DNA of 34,064 nt. Origin: Coriobacteriales bacterium (GTDB lineage Bacteria > Actinomycetota > Coriobacteriia > Coriobacteriales > UBA8131). Within the stretch, counting starts at the first letter, position 1; each line of letters starts with the position of its first letter. This document shows, one piece after another, positions 16,290 to 26,264 of the stretch. A program made the position numbers and the translations under genes. Under the pieces are notes generated by a model. The model was not told the DNA's origin and ran no database searches. It saw only the letters and a program-made list of their open reading frames with translations. The stretch lies in contig JAITHV010000088.1 of NCBI GenBank assembly GCA_031279835.1, positions 1-34,064 on the forward strand, read 5' to 3'.

Positions 16290-17789
16290 ATGACAGACGG
16301 CTTGCGCCCTGGGGGCAGCAACAGCAAAAAAGGCACGACGCGCACGTTCTTCGGCCACCCGCTCGGGCTGCTCAACTTGTTCTCCACCGAGTTCTGCGAG
16401 CGATTCTCCTATTATGGCATGCGTGCTATTTTAGTTTATTACATCTATGCTGCCTCAACAGACGGAGGCCTGGGACTCACCGAGCAAGACGCCTTGTACG
16501 TCATGACGCTGTTTGGCTCGTCGGTCTACCTGCTCTCGATTGTCGGCGGCTGGCTCGCCGACCGGCTCATAGGATCATACCGCTCGGTGTTTTACGGCGG
16601 CATCGTGATCGCTGTGGGCCACGTCCTCCTCGGACTGCCCTTCAGCGGCGTTCCCGGGACATTCGCCGCCCTCAGCTGCATCGCTCTTGGCACAGGGCTG
16701 CTCAAGCCGAACGTCTCGCAGATGGTGGGCACGCTGTACACCGAGCGCGACCGGCGGCGCCAGGCCGGCTTCAACATCTTTGTCATGGGGATAAACCTCG
16801 GCTCGTTTTTCTCGCCGCTGATCATCGGCGCCGTCAAAGACAGCGCGGGCTATCACGTCGCGTTCCTCATCCCTGCGGTGTTCATGGTCATTGCGCTCCT
16901 TATCTACCGGGGCTTGACCCCCACCACGTTGCGCGACGTCCCCAAGACCGCGCCCAACCCGCTCAAGGCGAGCGAGGCCAAGCGATTCGCCCTCAAGGCG
17001 GCGGTCTTCGTCGCGGTGGCTGCGGCCGCGTCTGCGGTGCTCGTCTCTCTGGGGCTTTTCACGCTTGAGTCGTTCAGCATCATCATGCCCCTGTTTTCTC
17101 TGACCATTGTCGTGATCCTCTTTGCCCAGATGTTCCTTGACAAGAGCCTCGCGCGCAAAGACCGCCACCACCTGCTCGCCTACATCGCCATCTTCATTGC
17201 CTCCACAGTGTTTTGGGCAGTCGAGGAGCTCCAATCGTCGGTCTTCGCCGTGCTCGCCAAGACGCGCGCCGACAACGACCTGCTGTCGTTCGTGTTTCCG
17301 GCGGAGTGGTACCAGTCCATAAACCCGCTCGTCATCATCATTCTCGCCCCGCTCTTGGCGGTCCTCTGGCAAAAGTGGAAGGGGCAGCCCTCGCTCTTCG
17401 TCAAGATCTCCATCGGCCTCATACTCACCGTGGTCTCGTTTGTCATCCCTGCCATCGGCTTCGCCGACCAAGGCGGCGGCCTGGTCTCTCCGCTGCTGCT
17501 GGCAGTCCCGATCATCTTGTTCTCTGCCGGTGAGTTGTTTGTCTCTCCCGTCGGCTTGAGCGCCACCACCGAGCTGGCGCCGCTCAGCTACCAGTCGCGC
17601 CTCATGTCGATGTGGTTTTTGTCCAACACACTGGGTCAGGGGATCAACGCCTTTTGCGTCCGCTACTTCGACACCGGGGCGCCCTCGCTGTTCTTCGGAG
17701 GCTACGCCGTCGCCGTCGCGGTCGTCGTCATCGGCATCGCGCTGCTCACCAAGCGCCTAAACCGCCTCGTCAACGACGAGTCCGTCTAG
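16290..17789 (+). CDS. POT/PTR family peptide:H+ symporter
   Basis: HPLGLLNLFSTEFCERFSYYGMRAILVYYIY.. ExxER-region and POT signature; ~12-14 TM. Confidence 0.93.
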   Translation: MTDGLRPGGSNSKKGTTRTFFGHPLGLLNLFSTEFCERFSYYGMRAILVYYIYAASTDGGLGLTEQDALYVMTLFGSSVYLLSIVGGWLADRLIGSYRSVFYGGIVIAVGHVLLGLPFSGVPGTFAALSCIALGTGLLKPNVSQMVGTLYTERDRRRQAGFNIFVMGINLGSFFSPLIIGAVKDSAGYHVAFLIPAVFMVIALLIYRGLTPTTLRDVPKTAPNPLKASEAKRFALKAAVFVAVAAAASAVLVSLGLFTLESFSIIMPLFSLTIVVILFAQMFLDKSLARKDRHHLLAYIAIFIASTVFWAVEELQSSVFAVLAKTRADNDLLSFVFPAEWYQSINPLVIIILAPLLAVLWQKWKGQPSLFVKISIGLILTVVSFVIPAIGFADQGGGLVSPLLLAVPIILFSAGELFVSPVGLSATTELAPLSYQSRLMSMWFLSNTLGQGINAFCVRYFDTGAPSLFFGGYAVAVAVVVIGIALLTKRLNRLVNDESV

Positions 17790-18550
17790 CGCGGGCGCGT
17801 CAAGGCCACCGCCCGCGCCCGCTCGGCCAGCGCGTCAAGCTCGTCGAGCGGCGCCAGCTCCTGCGCCAGCTCACCGGGCCCGTCACCCAAGGCATTCGAG
17901 CGCCGAGCGAGCGCAGCCGCGATGAGAAAGTCTGCCACACGCGGGTTCTTGGGCAGCAAGGGCCCATGGAGGTACGTCCCGATGGCGTTGTGACTGAAGA
18001 CGCCCTCGGTGCCGTCGTCACCGTTGTTGCCCATCCCGCTTGTGACCGTGCCAAACGGCTGCGCCCCGACGCCGAGCAAGGTGGCGCCGCTGTGGTTCTC
18101 GTAGCCTATGACCGTTCCAAATTTGCTTGTCTCTATAGCTATATTGCCGATCATGCGTTCCGCGCCGCCTACGGTGTGCAAGTCGAAGACTCCGATGCCC
18201 TCGATGTCCTCACCGGCCACCGTGATGAAGCGCTTGCCAAACAGCTGGTAGGTGCCACAGACCACGAGCGCGGGCACACCCGACGCCACAAGCTCGCGCA
18301 GCTGGCCGGCGACGCGCGGCAGGTCGTCTTTAACGCGCACCTGCCCCGAGTCTTGGCCGCCGCCGCCGACGAGCAGATCGACCCGCGCAGGAAAAGCGGC
18401 CCTCGGATGGTAGGCCTCGACTCGCACCGGGATCCCCCGCAATTCGCAGCGACGCACCAGAACCTGCACGTTGCCATGGTCGCCGTAGATGTTCATCTCA
18501 AGCGGATACAAATGGCAGATGACCAGTGGCTCGGCCGTAGACAGCGCCAT
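17786..18550 (-). CDS. gatD: Lipid II isoglutaminyl synthase, glutamine amidotransferase subunit
   Basis: ICHLYPLEMNIYGDHGNVQVL..LVVCGTYQLFGKRF..GYENHSG; class I GATase, adjacent to murT. Confidence 0.92.
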   Translation of the reverse strand: MALSTAEPLVICHLYPLEMNIYGDHGNVQVLVRRCELRGIPVRVEAYHPRAAFPARVDLLVGGGGQDSGQVRVKDDLPRVAGQLRELVASGVPALVVCGTYQLFGKRFITVAGEDIEGIGVFDLHTVGGAERMIGNIAIETSKFGTVIGYENHSGATLLGVGAQPFGTVTSGMGNNGDDGTEGVFSHNAIGTYLHGPLLPKNPRVADFLIAAALARRSNALGDGPGELAQELAPLDELDALAERARAVALTRPR

Positions 18551-18551
18551 C

Positions 18552-19871
18552 TTACGACACCTTCTCTATCGGCGTCTTGCCTGCCATGAGGCGCCGCAGC
18601 TCGAGCATCGCCGTGTAGGTACAGTAGATGCGACGCGGCAACTCAGACGGCAGCGCGAGAAACGCGTCAAGCGCCGAGCGCAGCCCGCATTCGACCGCCT
18701 CAACGGGCACGCCGTCATACGCGAGCCGCAGTGCCATGTCGAACCCGCGCACTCCGCTGACCATCGCGACGCCCGTGGCGCGCAGGCCGACAAAAGACAC
18801 ATCGTACAGCCAGCTCATGTCGTGGCCGTCCGCAGTGTTGTCGTTGATGGCAATCATCGTCAGGTGCCCCGCAGCGTCAAACGAGTCGAGCGCGAGGCGA
18901 AACCCGCCGGGGTTCTTGACGAGCAGCAGCTCGACGCTGTGCCCGTCCACGCACACGGCCTCGCCGCGCCCGAACGCCGAGCGCACCTCTTGCAAGGCGC
19001 GCATCAGCTCACGCGTGCAGGGAGGGCCAAGGCCTTCTCCCTCTATGACCGCACGGGCCACGGCAAGGGCCGCTGCCGCGTTATAGGCATTGTAAAGGCC
19101 TTTGAGGGCAAGGTCGGCGTGCAGGCGGCCTTCTTCACCTGCCACGAGCAAGGCCACGCGACTGCCTTCGGCCTCGCACAAGACGACGTCGGCGTCAGGC
19201 TGCGCTTCTGCCGACGCAGGCACCTCATGTCGCCCCTCGACCCACAGGTCGTCGTCCTGCGGAAACCGCGCCCGCAGATCAGGCGCAAGCCCAAACCAAC
19301 GCAGCGACGCGCGCAAGCTCCCGCGCGAGCAAAGCGCGGCAATGCGCCGGTCCTCCCGGTTTGCCACAACGCATCCCTCGGTGCCTTCTGCCACCGTCGC
19401 AAGAAACTGCGCGGTGCGGTCGATCTCGCCGTAACGGTCGAGCTGGTCGCGCATGACATTGAGCAGCAGGGCGTAGCGCGGGCGGATCGCCTGCACGAAG
19501 CGCACGGCATGCGCCTCGTCAAGCTCGAGCACGGCGATGTCGGCATCGAGGCGCCCCAAGAGCGTCACGCGCGCGAGCAGCGCCGATATGACGCCGCGCA
19601 TGAAGTTCGAGCCGGTGTTGTTGGTGAAGACGCGCATTCCCTGGGAAGCGAGCAGCTCGGCGACGGCCTTGGTGGTCGTGGTCTTGCCATTGGTCCCCGA
19701 GACAAGCACGACGCCATGGGGCAGACGCTCAAGGATGCGTGTCGCAAACTGGGGAGAAAGCCGCTCCACCACAAGCCCCGGAAGCGCCGACCCGCCTCCT
19801 GCGCCGGAGCCGCGCAGGCGGGCAAGAGCGCGTATGCCCTTGCCCAGGGCTATGATGAACGGGTTTGCCAC
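18552..19871 (-). CDS. murT: Mur ligase family protein, lipid II isoglutaminyl synthase subunit MurT
   Basis: VLVSGTNGKTTTTKAVAELL..FTNNTGSNFMRGVISALL..LELDEAHAVRF..LNVMRDQLDRYGEIDRTA. Confidence 0.92.
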   Translation of the reverse strand: MANPFIIALGKGIRALARLRGSGAGGGSALPGLVVERLSPQFATRILERLPHGVVLVSGTNGKTTTTKAVAELLASQGMRVFTNNTGSNFMRGVISALLARVTLLGRLDADIAVLELDEAHAVRFVQAIRPRYALLLNVMRDQLDRYGEIDRTAQFLATVAEGTEGCVVANREDRRIAALCSRGSLRASLRWFGLAPDLRARFPQDDDLWVEGRHEVPASAEAQPDADVVLCEAEGSRVALLVAGEEGRLHADLALKGLYNAYNAAAALAVARAVIEGEGLGPPCTRELMRALQEVRSAFGRGEAVCVDGHSVELLLVKNPGGFRLALDSFDAAGHLTMIAINDNTADGHDMSWLYDVSFVGLRATGVAMVSGVRGFDMALRLAYDGVPVEAVECGLRSALDAFLALPSELPRRIYCTYTAMLELRRLMAGKTPIEKVS

Positions 19872-19874
19872 CTT

Positions 19875-20753
19875 TCAGCGTCCCAGCCCGTCGTCGGCGC
19901 CAAAAGAGCCGGCAGCGGCCGGGTAGGAGCCGAGCACCTTGACCTCCCGCAGCTTGAGCCGCAGGCTGTCAAGCGCGGTCTTGACGTCTAGGTCGTCAAC
20001 ATGGCCGTCCACGTCGATCCAGAACATGTAGTCTCCTAGTGCCCGCTTGGTTGGGCGGCTTTGGATCTTCGTGAGGTTGAGCCCCGCATAAGAGAGCTCG
20101 GCGAGAATCATAAGGAGCGTGCCGGGACGGTCTTGCCTCATGAACAGCGCGAGCGACGTCTTGTCGCTGCCGGTGCGCGGCATGAGCGCGTTGCCGAGCA
20201 CCACAAAGCGCGTCTGATTGCCAAAATGGTCCTCGATCTGCTCCTCGAGCACGACGCCCGAGAACACCTGCGCGGCGAGCTGCGCGCCGATGGCCGCCCC
20301 GCTGCCCTGCTCGACCACTTTCTTGACCGCCTGGGCCGTCGAGGTGGTTGCCGTCGTTGCCGCGTTTGGCATATACCGGTCGAGCCAGCGGCGGCACTGG
20401 GCGAGCGCCTGCGGGTGCGAGGCCACCTCGCCGACGTCTTTGAGCGTGACGCCGGGCGCGGCGATGAGGTGATGGTGCACGTCGAGGACCAGCTCACGAA
20501 CAATGAGCGCGGCGGAGTTGAACACAAAGGCGTCAAGTGTCTCGTTAACGCTTCCTTCAAGGGAGTTCTCAATAGGCACGACCCCAAAGTCCGCCCTCCC
20601 GCGCTCCACCAGGCCGAACACCTCTGAGATGCTCGCGCACTCGACCAGCTCGGCGCCGGACGAGCCTCCGGCCTCGCCCGAGACGATAAGCGCTGCTTCG
20701 TGGCTATAGGTCCCCTTGGGGCCCAGATAGGCATAGGTCGGCCGTGTCATCAT
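19875..20753 (-). CDS. pheA: Prephenate dehydratase
   Basis: YAYLGPKGTYSHEAA..VVPIENSLEGSVNETLDAF and C-terminal ACT domain (TKIQSRPTKRALGDYMFWIDVDGH). Confidence 0.94.
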   Translation of the reverse strand: MMTRPTYAYLGPKGTYSHEAALIVSGEAGGSSGAELVECASISEVFGLVERGRADFGVVPIENSLEGSVNETLDAFVFNSAALIVRELVLDVHHHLIAAPGVTLKDVGEVASHPQALAQCRRWLDRYMPNAATTATTSTAQAVKKVVEQGSGAAIGAQLAAQVFSGVVLEEQIEDHFGNQTRFVVLGNALMPRTGSDKTSLALFMRQDRPGTLLMILAELSYAGLNLTKIQSRPTKRALGDYMFWIDVDGHVDDLDVKTALDSLRLKLREVKVLGSYPAAAGSFGADDGLGR

Positions 20754-20808
20754 GATCCCCTCACTGACGGGCTGCTCTCGTGTCGTTGTTTGGTGCCGCT
20801 GACAGCGC

Positions 20809-21666
20809 TTATAGCCAGCCGATGCTGCTCGGCGGCCAGAACTTCACCAAGGCATGGCCGACGACCGAGTCTGTTGCAATCGGGCCAAAATACCTGCTGT
20901 CCGTTGAGTTCTCACGATTGTCTCCCATGACCCAGATGTGACCTGCGGGCACCGTGTAGGGATACGTGATCTCAGTGTTCTTGTAGGTCTTGGTAAACGG
21001 GAAGCTCTTCTTGCCGTGCACGTACGGCTCCGAAAGAAGCTGCCCGTCAATCACCACGCGCCCATCGAGAAAGTCCACCGTCTGCCCTTCGACAGCAATG
21101 ACGCGCTTGACGAGGTGGCGGTCCTGGTCGGTCTTGTCGATAAAGACCACGATGTCGCCCGTTTTGATGGTGCCGAAGGCATAGGTGAGGCTGTCGGCCA
21201 TGAGCCGGTCCTTCAACATGATGGTAGGCTCCATGGAGGTCGAGGGCACTTCGTAGGGCTGGATGACCCAGGTCTTTATGGCCCAGGTGATGCCGAAGGC
21301 GAGCACGAACGCGATCACCAGCTCGATGATCGAGCGCAGGATCTGTGAACGACGGCTTTCGGGCAGGCGCTCTTTGTCGGCTGGCTCGGCTGGCTCGACC
21401 GAGCCGGTCGAGCCAGCAAGCCCTTGCTCTGGGCTAGTAGGTGGAACAGATGGGCCTGAGACCGCAGGAGACATAGGGGGCAAAGGTGGCTGAGAAGGCA
21501 CAGTGGCCACAGGAGGCTGAGGGGTCACAGGTGTAGCAGAAGGCACAGGAGGCTGTGTGTCGAAGCGCGGCATCGTCGCCTCGAGGGCACCTGCGCCCTC
21601 AAGGGCGCCAGAACCGGCTTGCCCCGCAACGACAGACGGTTCGGTGGCCGATGTGGTCATTTTCAT
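20809..21666 (-). CDS. lepB: Signal peptidase I with Pro/Ser/Thr-rich N-terminal extension
   Basis: YEVPSTSMEPTI, GDIVVF..RHLVKRVIAVEGQTV, VMGDNRENSTDSRYFG: signature motifs of S26 signal peptidases. Confidence 0.94.
   Translation of the reverse strand: MKMTTSATEPSVVAGQAGSGALEGAGALEATMPRFDTQPPVPSATPVTPQPPVATVPSQPPLPPMSPAVSGPSVPPTSPEQGLAGSTGSVEPAEPADKERLPESRRSQILRSIIELVIAFVLAFGITWAIKTWVIQPYEVPSTSMEPTIMLKDRLMADSLTYAFGTIKTGDIVVFIDKTDQDRHLVKRVIAVEGQTVDFLDGRVVIDGQLLSEPYVHGKKSFPFTKTYKNTEITYPYTVPAGHIWVMGDNRENSTDSRYFGPIATDSVVGHALVKFWPPSSIGWL
21389..21417. repeat. Perfect 11-bp inverted repeat with 7-nt loop inside lepB
   Basis: GCTGGCTCGAC-CGAGCCG-GTCGAGCCAGC. Confidence 0.85.
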
Positions 21667-21692
21667 ACGCTATGCCTCGCTGTTCTCGTCTG

Positions 21693-22916
21693 TCATTGCA
21701 AATTGATGTATACCATGCGTTGGTCGGGCTTGATGTCTGACCCCTGAGTCGCGCCGATGGCGCCGTAGTCGTATGTCAGCGTAAGCGACCAAGTGCGCGG
21801 GGCGCCTGCCGACGTCGTGGCGCCCTCGAACGTCGCCGTCTCTTTGCGTACCTTGCGCACGTCGGCGCCCGGCTCAACCAACACTGTGTAGTCCTCTTGC
21901 GTCGGCGCATTGTACACATAGGCGGGATCCGGTGTCACGCCGGCCACGCGCAGCGCGTTGAGCACCGTGTCGGGCGTGGAGACAAAGGCGCTGAAAGGCG
22001 CCGACTGGTAGCCGAGCACCTCAAGTGAGCCGACGCAGTACACGCCAATGACCCTGCCCTCGCCATTGAGGTTCAGATAGATGTTCAGCACGGCAGACGA
22101 CCCCAGGCCGGTCGCCGACGTAGAAGTCGCGCTCTTGGGGAGGTACCCCAGTGTCGCAAGCTGACGCACGTCAGTCTCCTGGTCGCTGTTGACCGTCTCC
22201 AGCTTGACGAGGGAGTAGTCGTCGCCCAGCTGCGCCAGGGCCTCGTCGGCAGTCATGCCGAACAGCCCGACGAGGTTCGGGAGCACGGTAGTCTTTATGG
22301 TCACCTTGTCGGTTGGGTTGGCGTCGCTGACCGCTGGGTCAGCGGTGTTGGGCACCGTGTCGATGGTAATGTCTTGATGAGTCGGCGCGTTGTCTACCAG
22401 CAACAGGTAGCCGAGGTATACCAGTCCGCCCAGCATGGCGACGGCCAAGACGAGCACGAGGATAAGCATTACCCTAGTCTTGCGCGCCTGTCGTTCGCGC
22501 GCCACAAGCTTGGTGTCGCTGTGACGGCGTGGGGGACGAGGACTTGCCGACGGGTCCAGCGGGACCTGCTCGGCCAACGGGACCTGCTCGGCCAGCCCGG
22601 CAGGAACAGGCGCGGATGGCGCAAGGGTGTCGATATAGTCGAGGGGCGCCACTGGCCCGTCATATAAAACTGGCTCCTCAGTCTTCGCGCTCACCACAGC
22701 CCAGCTGCCAGACGCGTCGACCTCCAGCGACGGGTCTTCAGCGGGCTCGAACAGCACCGCTGGCGCTCCTTCTCCAAAGACGTCAAGAACGCCCTCGTCA
22801 ATGGCAGCAGGCTCGCCGTCCTCTTGCCCCGCTTCTTGGGCGGGGGCGGACCCGGCCTGCTCCGATGGCAAGCCGTGCTCGTCGTCACTACCAGGCCTCG
22901 CGGCTTCCTGCGTCAT
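21693..22916 (-). CDS. Single-pass membrane protein with PASTA-like extracellular region
   Basis: Acidic/Pro-rich N-terminus, TM VMLILVLVLAVAMLGGLVYLGYLLL, then LPNLVGLFGMTADEALAQLGDDYSLVKLE resembling PASTA. Confidence 0.6.
   Translation of the reverse strand: MTQEAARPGSDDEHGLPSEQAGSAPAQEAGQEDGEPAAIDEGVLDVFGEGAPAVLFEPAEDPSLEVDASGSWAVVSAKTEEPVLYDGPVAPLDYIDTLAPSAPVPAGLAEQVPLAEQVPLDPSASPRPPRRHSDTKLVARERQARKTRVMLILVLVLAVAMLGGLVYLGYLLLVDNAPTHQDITIDTVPNTADPAVSDANPTDKVTIKTTVLPNLVGLFGMTADEALAQLGDDYSLVKLETVNSDQETDVRQLATLGYLPKSATSTSATGLGSSAVLNIYLNLNGEGRVIGVYCVGSLEVLGYQSAPFSAFVSTPDTVLNALRVAGVTPDPAYVYNAPTQEDYTVLVEPGADVRKVRKETATFEGATTSAGAPRTWSLTLTYDYGAIGATQGSDIKPDQRMVYINLQ
22560..22595. repeat. In-frame 18-bp tandem duplication
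   Basis: cgggacctgctcggcca(a/g) twice; encodes AEQVPLAEQVPL. Confidence 0.85.
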
Positions 22917-22937
22917 ACCTTCTCCAGTCAAAGCACA

Positions 22938-23219
22938 TCAAGTCGTCAGAAAGGGGATGTCGATGATTCCCCAATAATCAAGAATATACGCGACCACGAG
23001 GACAACGCCCACAGAACAGGCCACGAGAATAACCTTGCGGGCTGCCGCAAACGGCGGTGCCCCCGTATCGTCAGGAGCAGTGGCGCGCGCCGCTTGAGGC
23101 CGCGGCGCCTCATTATGACCGCCATCCGCCTCGGCAGGCTGCTCAGGAATGACTTCGGGGCCGATGTGGATGACGTCTTCCTCGTTGACGTTCCAGCCGT
23201 TTGTTGAGGAGCGGTCCAT
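22938..23219 (-). CDS. Small C-terminally anchored membrane protein
   Basis: MDRSSTNGWNVNEEDVIHIG... with C-terminal TM VILVACSVGVVLVVAYIL; ORF open to 23246. Confidence 0.55.
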   Translation of the reverse strand: MDRSSTNGWNVNEEDVIHIGPEVIPEQPAEADGGHNEAPRPQAARATAPDDTGAPPFAAARKVILVACSVGVVLVVAYILDYWGIIDIPFLTT

Positions 23220-23352
23220 ACCAGCATACCCTTTCTTGTCTGACATATCGCGGTGATGCCATCACAACGTCATGAACAAGTAACGCGCCTGTTCCTCTGC
23301 TGCACAGTAGGCGGCGATGCCCAAAACACCCTGCACGCTGCCGACTATTGTA

Positions 23353-23670
23353 CTACACCCCGCGCGCGTCGAGCTCTCCTGCGAGTTCCTCGACGCCTAC
23401 ACCCGCATGCTCCAAGGCAACAAGCAAGTGATACACGATGTCGGCCGCCTCATAGCGGATGTGGTCGTGGTCCCCGTCCTTGACGGCAAGCGCCAGCTCG
23501 ACCGTCTCCTCGCCGAGCTTTTTGAGCGCAGCATCGGGACCGGCCGCAAGGAGCTTGGCCGTGTAGCTTCCTTCTGGCAGCTCCTCGTGGCGCTGTCTGA
23601 TGACCGAAGCAAGCCTCGTGATGGTGACGCCGATGTCTCCCGGACGCACGTCTGGGGTCCTCTCGCCCAT
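23353..23670 (-). CDS. hisE: Phosphoribosyl-ATP pyrophosphatase
   Basis: GSYTAKLLAAGPDAALKKLGEETVELALA..YEAADIVYHLLVALE. Confidence 0.93.
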   Translation of the reverse strand: MGERTPDVRPGDIGVTITRLASVIRQRHEELPEGSYTAKLLAAGPDAALKKLGEETVELALAVKDGDHDHIRYEAADIVYHLLVALEHAGVGVEELAGELDARGV

Positions 23671-23689
23671 GGCCTCTCTCCTCGCTTCC

Positions 23690-24034
23690 TCAGTTCTTGC
23701 CGCTCGCCTGCACGCGTGCCTCGAGCGTCCGGTAAAAGCAGCTGCGCGCGCCGGTGTGACATGCCGGCCCGGCGCTGTGAACCAGCACGAGCAGGCAGTC
23801 GGCGTCGCAGTCGTAGCGGATTTCCTTGACCTGCTGCACATTGCCGCTCGTCGCGCCCTTGTTCCAAAGCTCGCCGCGCGAGCGGCTCCAAAACCACGTG
23901 CTCCCCGTGCTCTGGGTGAGCTCAAGGGCCTCGGCGCTCATGTATGCCATCATAAGGACCTCGCCGGTGTCGTGCTGCTGCACAATGGCGGGGATAAGCC
24001 CGTTCGCGTCATATCTCAATGGGACTTCGCTCAT
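23690..24034 (-). CDS. hisI: Phosphoribosyl-AMP cyclohydrolase
   Basis: [62 protein letters not shown]. Confidence 0.95.
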   Translation of the reverse strand: MSEVPLRYDANGLIPAIVQQHDTGEVLMMAYMSAEALELTQSTGSTWFWSRSRGELWNKGATSGNVQQVKEIRYDCDADCLLVLVHSAGPACHTGARSCFYRTLEARVQASGKN

Positions 24035-24056
24035 AGTGGCTCCTATTTGTTCTTCG

Positions 24057-24824
24057 TCAGTCGAGGCGCACGGGAATGCCGCAAGACGCAAGGTACTCCT
24101 TTACTTGACGCACGCTCAGCTCACCGAAGTGAAACACGCTCGCTGCGAGCACGGCGTCTGCCTCGCCCTCCATGATGCCTTCGGCAAAGTGCTCTAGCAC
24201 GCCTACGCCGCCGCTCGCGATGACCGGTATGTCTACTGTGCGCGCGGCCGCGCGCGTGAGCGCTAGGTCAAAGCCGTCCTTGGAGCCATCGCGGTCCATT
24301 GAGGTGAGGAGTATCTCTCCCGCGCCGCGCCGCGCCGCCTCGGCTGCCCAGCCGACTGCGTCCATGCCGGTGTCGATGCGCCCGCCATTGAGGTACACCG
24401 TCCACTTGTCCCTGCCGCCTGAAGCACGCTTGGCGTCCACCGCGCAGAGTATTGCCTGCGTCCCAAACAGCGCGGCCGCAGCAGTTATGAGCGCCGGGTC
24501 GCGCACGGCAGCAGAGTTGAGCGACACTTTGTCTGCCCCCGCGGCAATCATCGTGCGAATGCCTTCCAGGTCGCGAAACCCGCCGCCTACGGTATAGGGT
24601 ATGCGTAGCTCCTCAGAGGCGTGCGCGGCCATCTTGATCGTGGTTGCGCGCCCTTCGTGGGTCGCGGTAATGTCGAGAAACACCACCTCGTCGGCACCAG
24701 CGGCGTCGTAAGCGGCCGCGAGTTCCACCGGGTCGCCCGCATCGCGCAAGTTGACGAAGTTGATGCCTTTGACCACACGGCCGTCCATGACGTCAAGACA
24801 CGGTATGACGCGCTTCGTCAGCAT
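24057..24824 (-). CDS. hisF: Imidazole glycerol phosphate synthase cyclase subunit
   Basis: [36 protein letters not shown]. Confidence 0.96.
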   Translation of the reverse strand: MLTKRVIPCLDVMDGRVVKGINFVNLRDAGDPVELAAAYDAAGADEVVFLDITATHEGRATTIKMAAHASEELRIPYTVGGGFRDLEGIRTMIAAGADKVSLNSAAVRDPALITAAAALFGTQAILCAVDAKRASGGRDKWTVYLNGGRIDTGMDAVGWAAEAARRGAGEILLTSMDRDGSKDGFDLALTRAAARTVDIPVIASGGVGVLEHFAEGIMEGEADAVLAASVFHFGELSVRQVKEYLASCGIPVRLD

Positions 24825-24849
24825 GGCCGCACCTCCCTCGCAGCGGAAG

Positions 24850-25581
24850 TCATGCGCGGCCCTCCAGCGCCTCAAGGGCCTCTGCGACGGTGAATGAGCG
24901 CTCGTAGAGCGCTCGACCGACGATGGCGCCCTCTACGAGGTCGTCGAGTGCGGCAAGTGCCCGCAGGTCGTCAAGCGAGGCGATGCCCCCTGATGCGACA
25001 ACCGCAAAGCCGGCACAGCGCGCCACCTGCGCATACGACTGTGCGTCTATGCCAGTCTGCATGCCGTCACGGGATATGTCGGTGTACACGAGGTGCCTGA
25101 TGCCCCATGAGGCGAGCTCCGCAATGAGCTCGACGGCGGGAACGCCCGCGCCCTCGCGCCAGCCGGCGATCGCCACCTCGCCGTCACGGGCGTCAACGCC
25201 GGCGCACACAGAGTCGCCGAACTGCGCCGCCGCCTCCTTGGCAAAGACGGGGTCTGCCACGAGCTTGGTGCCGAGCACCACGCGCGTCGCCCCGGCGCTG
25301 ACCAGGCGCTCCACAGCAGCAAGGTCGCGTATGCCGCCGCCCACCTCGACCTTGAGGCCAGACTCGGCAATGATCGCCTCGATGCAGGCCGCGTTGGCCT
25401 GCGTTCCGGTGCGCGCCCCGTCAAGGTCGACAACATGGAGCCAGGCAGCGCCTTGGCTGGCAAACAGCCGCGCTTGTGCCACCGGGTCTTCGTGATAGAC
25501 GGTCACAGCGTCAAAGTCGCCTTTGGCGAGGCGCACGGCTTTGCCGCCGAGAAGGTCTATGGCGGGGAGCAGGTTCATCAC
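24850..25581 (-). CDS. hisA: Phosphoribosylformimino-5-aminoimidazole carboxamide ribotide isomerase
   Basis: [47 protein letters not shown]. Confidence 0.95.
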   Translation of the reverse strand: MMNLLPAIDLLGGKAVRLAKGDFDAVTVYHEDPVAQARLFASQGAAWLHVVDLDGARTGTQANAACIEAIIAESGLKVEVGGGIRDLAAVERLVSAGATRVVLGTKLVADPVFAKEAAAQFGDSVCAGVDARDGEVAIAGWREGAGVPAVELIAELASWGIRHLVYTDISRDGMQTGIDAQSYAQVARCAGFAVVASGGIASLDDLRALAALDDLVEGAIVGRALYERSFTVAEALEALEGRA

Positions 25582-26264
25582 ATCCTCCTTGCAAGGTTCA
25601 CGAAGTTCTGCAATACCATGAGTCCCTTGTGAGAGGACTTCTCGGGGTGGAACTGCACGCCAAAGGCGCTGCCACGCGCCACCACGCTCGGAAACCCCGT
25701 GGCATGGTCAGTCGTCGCACAGATATCGGCTTCCTGCGCGGGCACGCACTGATAGGAGTGCGTAAAATAGAAGTTCGAGCCATCCTCGATGCCCGCGAGC
25801 AGCAGCGCCGCGCCTTGGCCTGCATGGTCGCCCGCGCTAAGCCCCTCGCGCAAAGTGTGTGAGAATCGCACCTGGTTCCAGCCGACATGCGGCACCTTGT
25901 GCGCGCGCCCCGCTGCGTCGAGCGCGTCGATGCGGCGGCAGTGCCCGGGCAGCACGCCGAGGCCTTCGGAACGCGAGCCAGCTGGCGCGCCTTCGTCTCC
26001 CCAGTCAAACAACAACTGCAGGCCGAGGCATATGCCCAAAAAGGGGACGCCGTCGGCGACGCGGCTCCTTATGGCGTCCATCTGGCCAGAGGCGCACATC
26101 GTCTCGGACGCGTCCGTGAAAGACCCAACGCCGGGCAACACGATGGCCTCGGCATTATTGATGTCTGCTGGCGAGGCGCTGACGCGCGCGTCGCAGCCGG
26201 CGCGCTCGAGCCCTTTTTGCACGCTTCGCAAGTTGCCTTTGCAGTAGTCGACGACCACAAACAT
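25578..26264 (-). CDS. hisH: Imidazole glycerol phosphate synthase glutaminase subunit
   Basis: VVVDYCKGNLRSVQKGLERAG..LPGVGSF..GICLGLQLLF..GVQFHPEKSSHKGL. Confidence 0.95.
   Translation of the reverse strand: MFVVVDYCKGNLRSVQKGLERAGCDARVSASPADINNAEAIVLPGVGSFTDASETMCASGQMDAIRSRVADGVPFLGICLGLQLLFDWGDEGAPAGSRSEGLGVLPGHCRRIDALDAAGRAHKVPHVGWNQVRFSHTLREGLSAGDHAGQGAALLLAGIEDGSNFYFTHSYQCVPAQEADICATTDHATGFPSVVARGSAFGVQFHPEKSSHKGLMVLQNFVNLARRM

Noticed and set aside
16575-17471. 298-aa minus-strand ORF opposite the POT transporter
   Set aside because: Asp/Glu/Arg-rich antisense frame of a TM protein, not a real product.
18489-19991. 500-aa plus-strand ORF opposite murT
   Set aside because: Antisense shadow of a well-supported gene; no recognisable domain.
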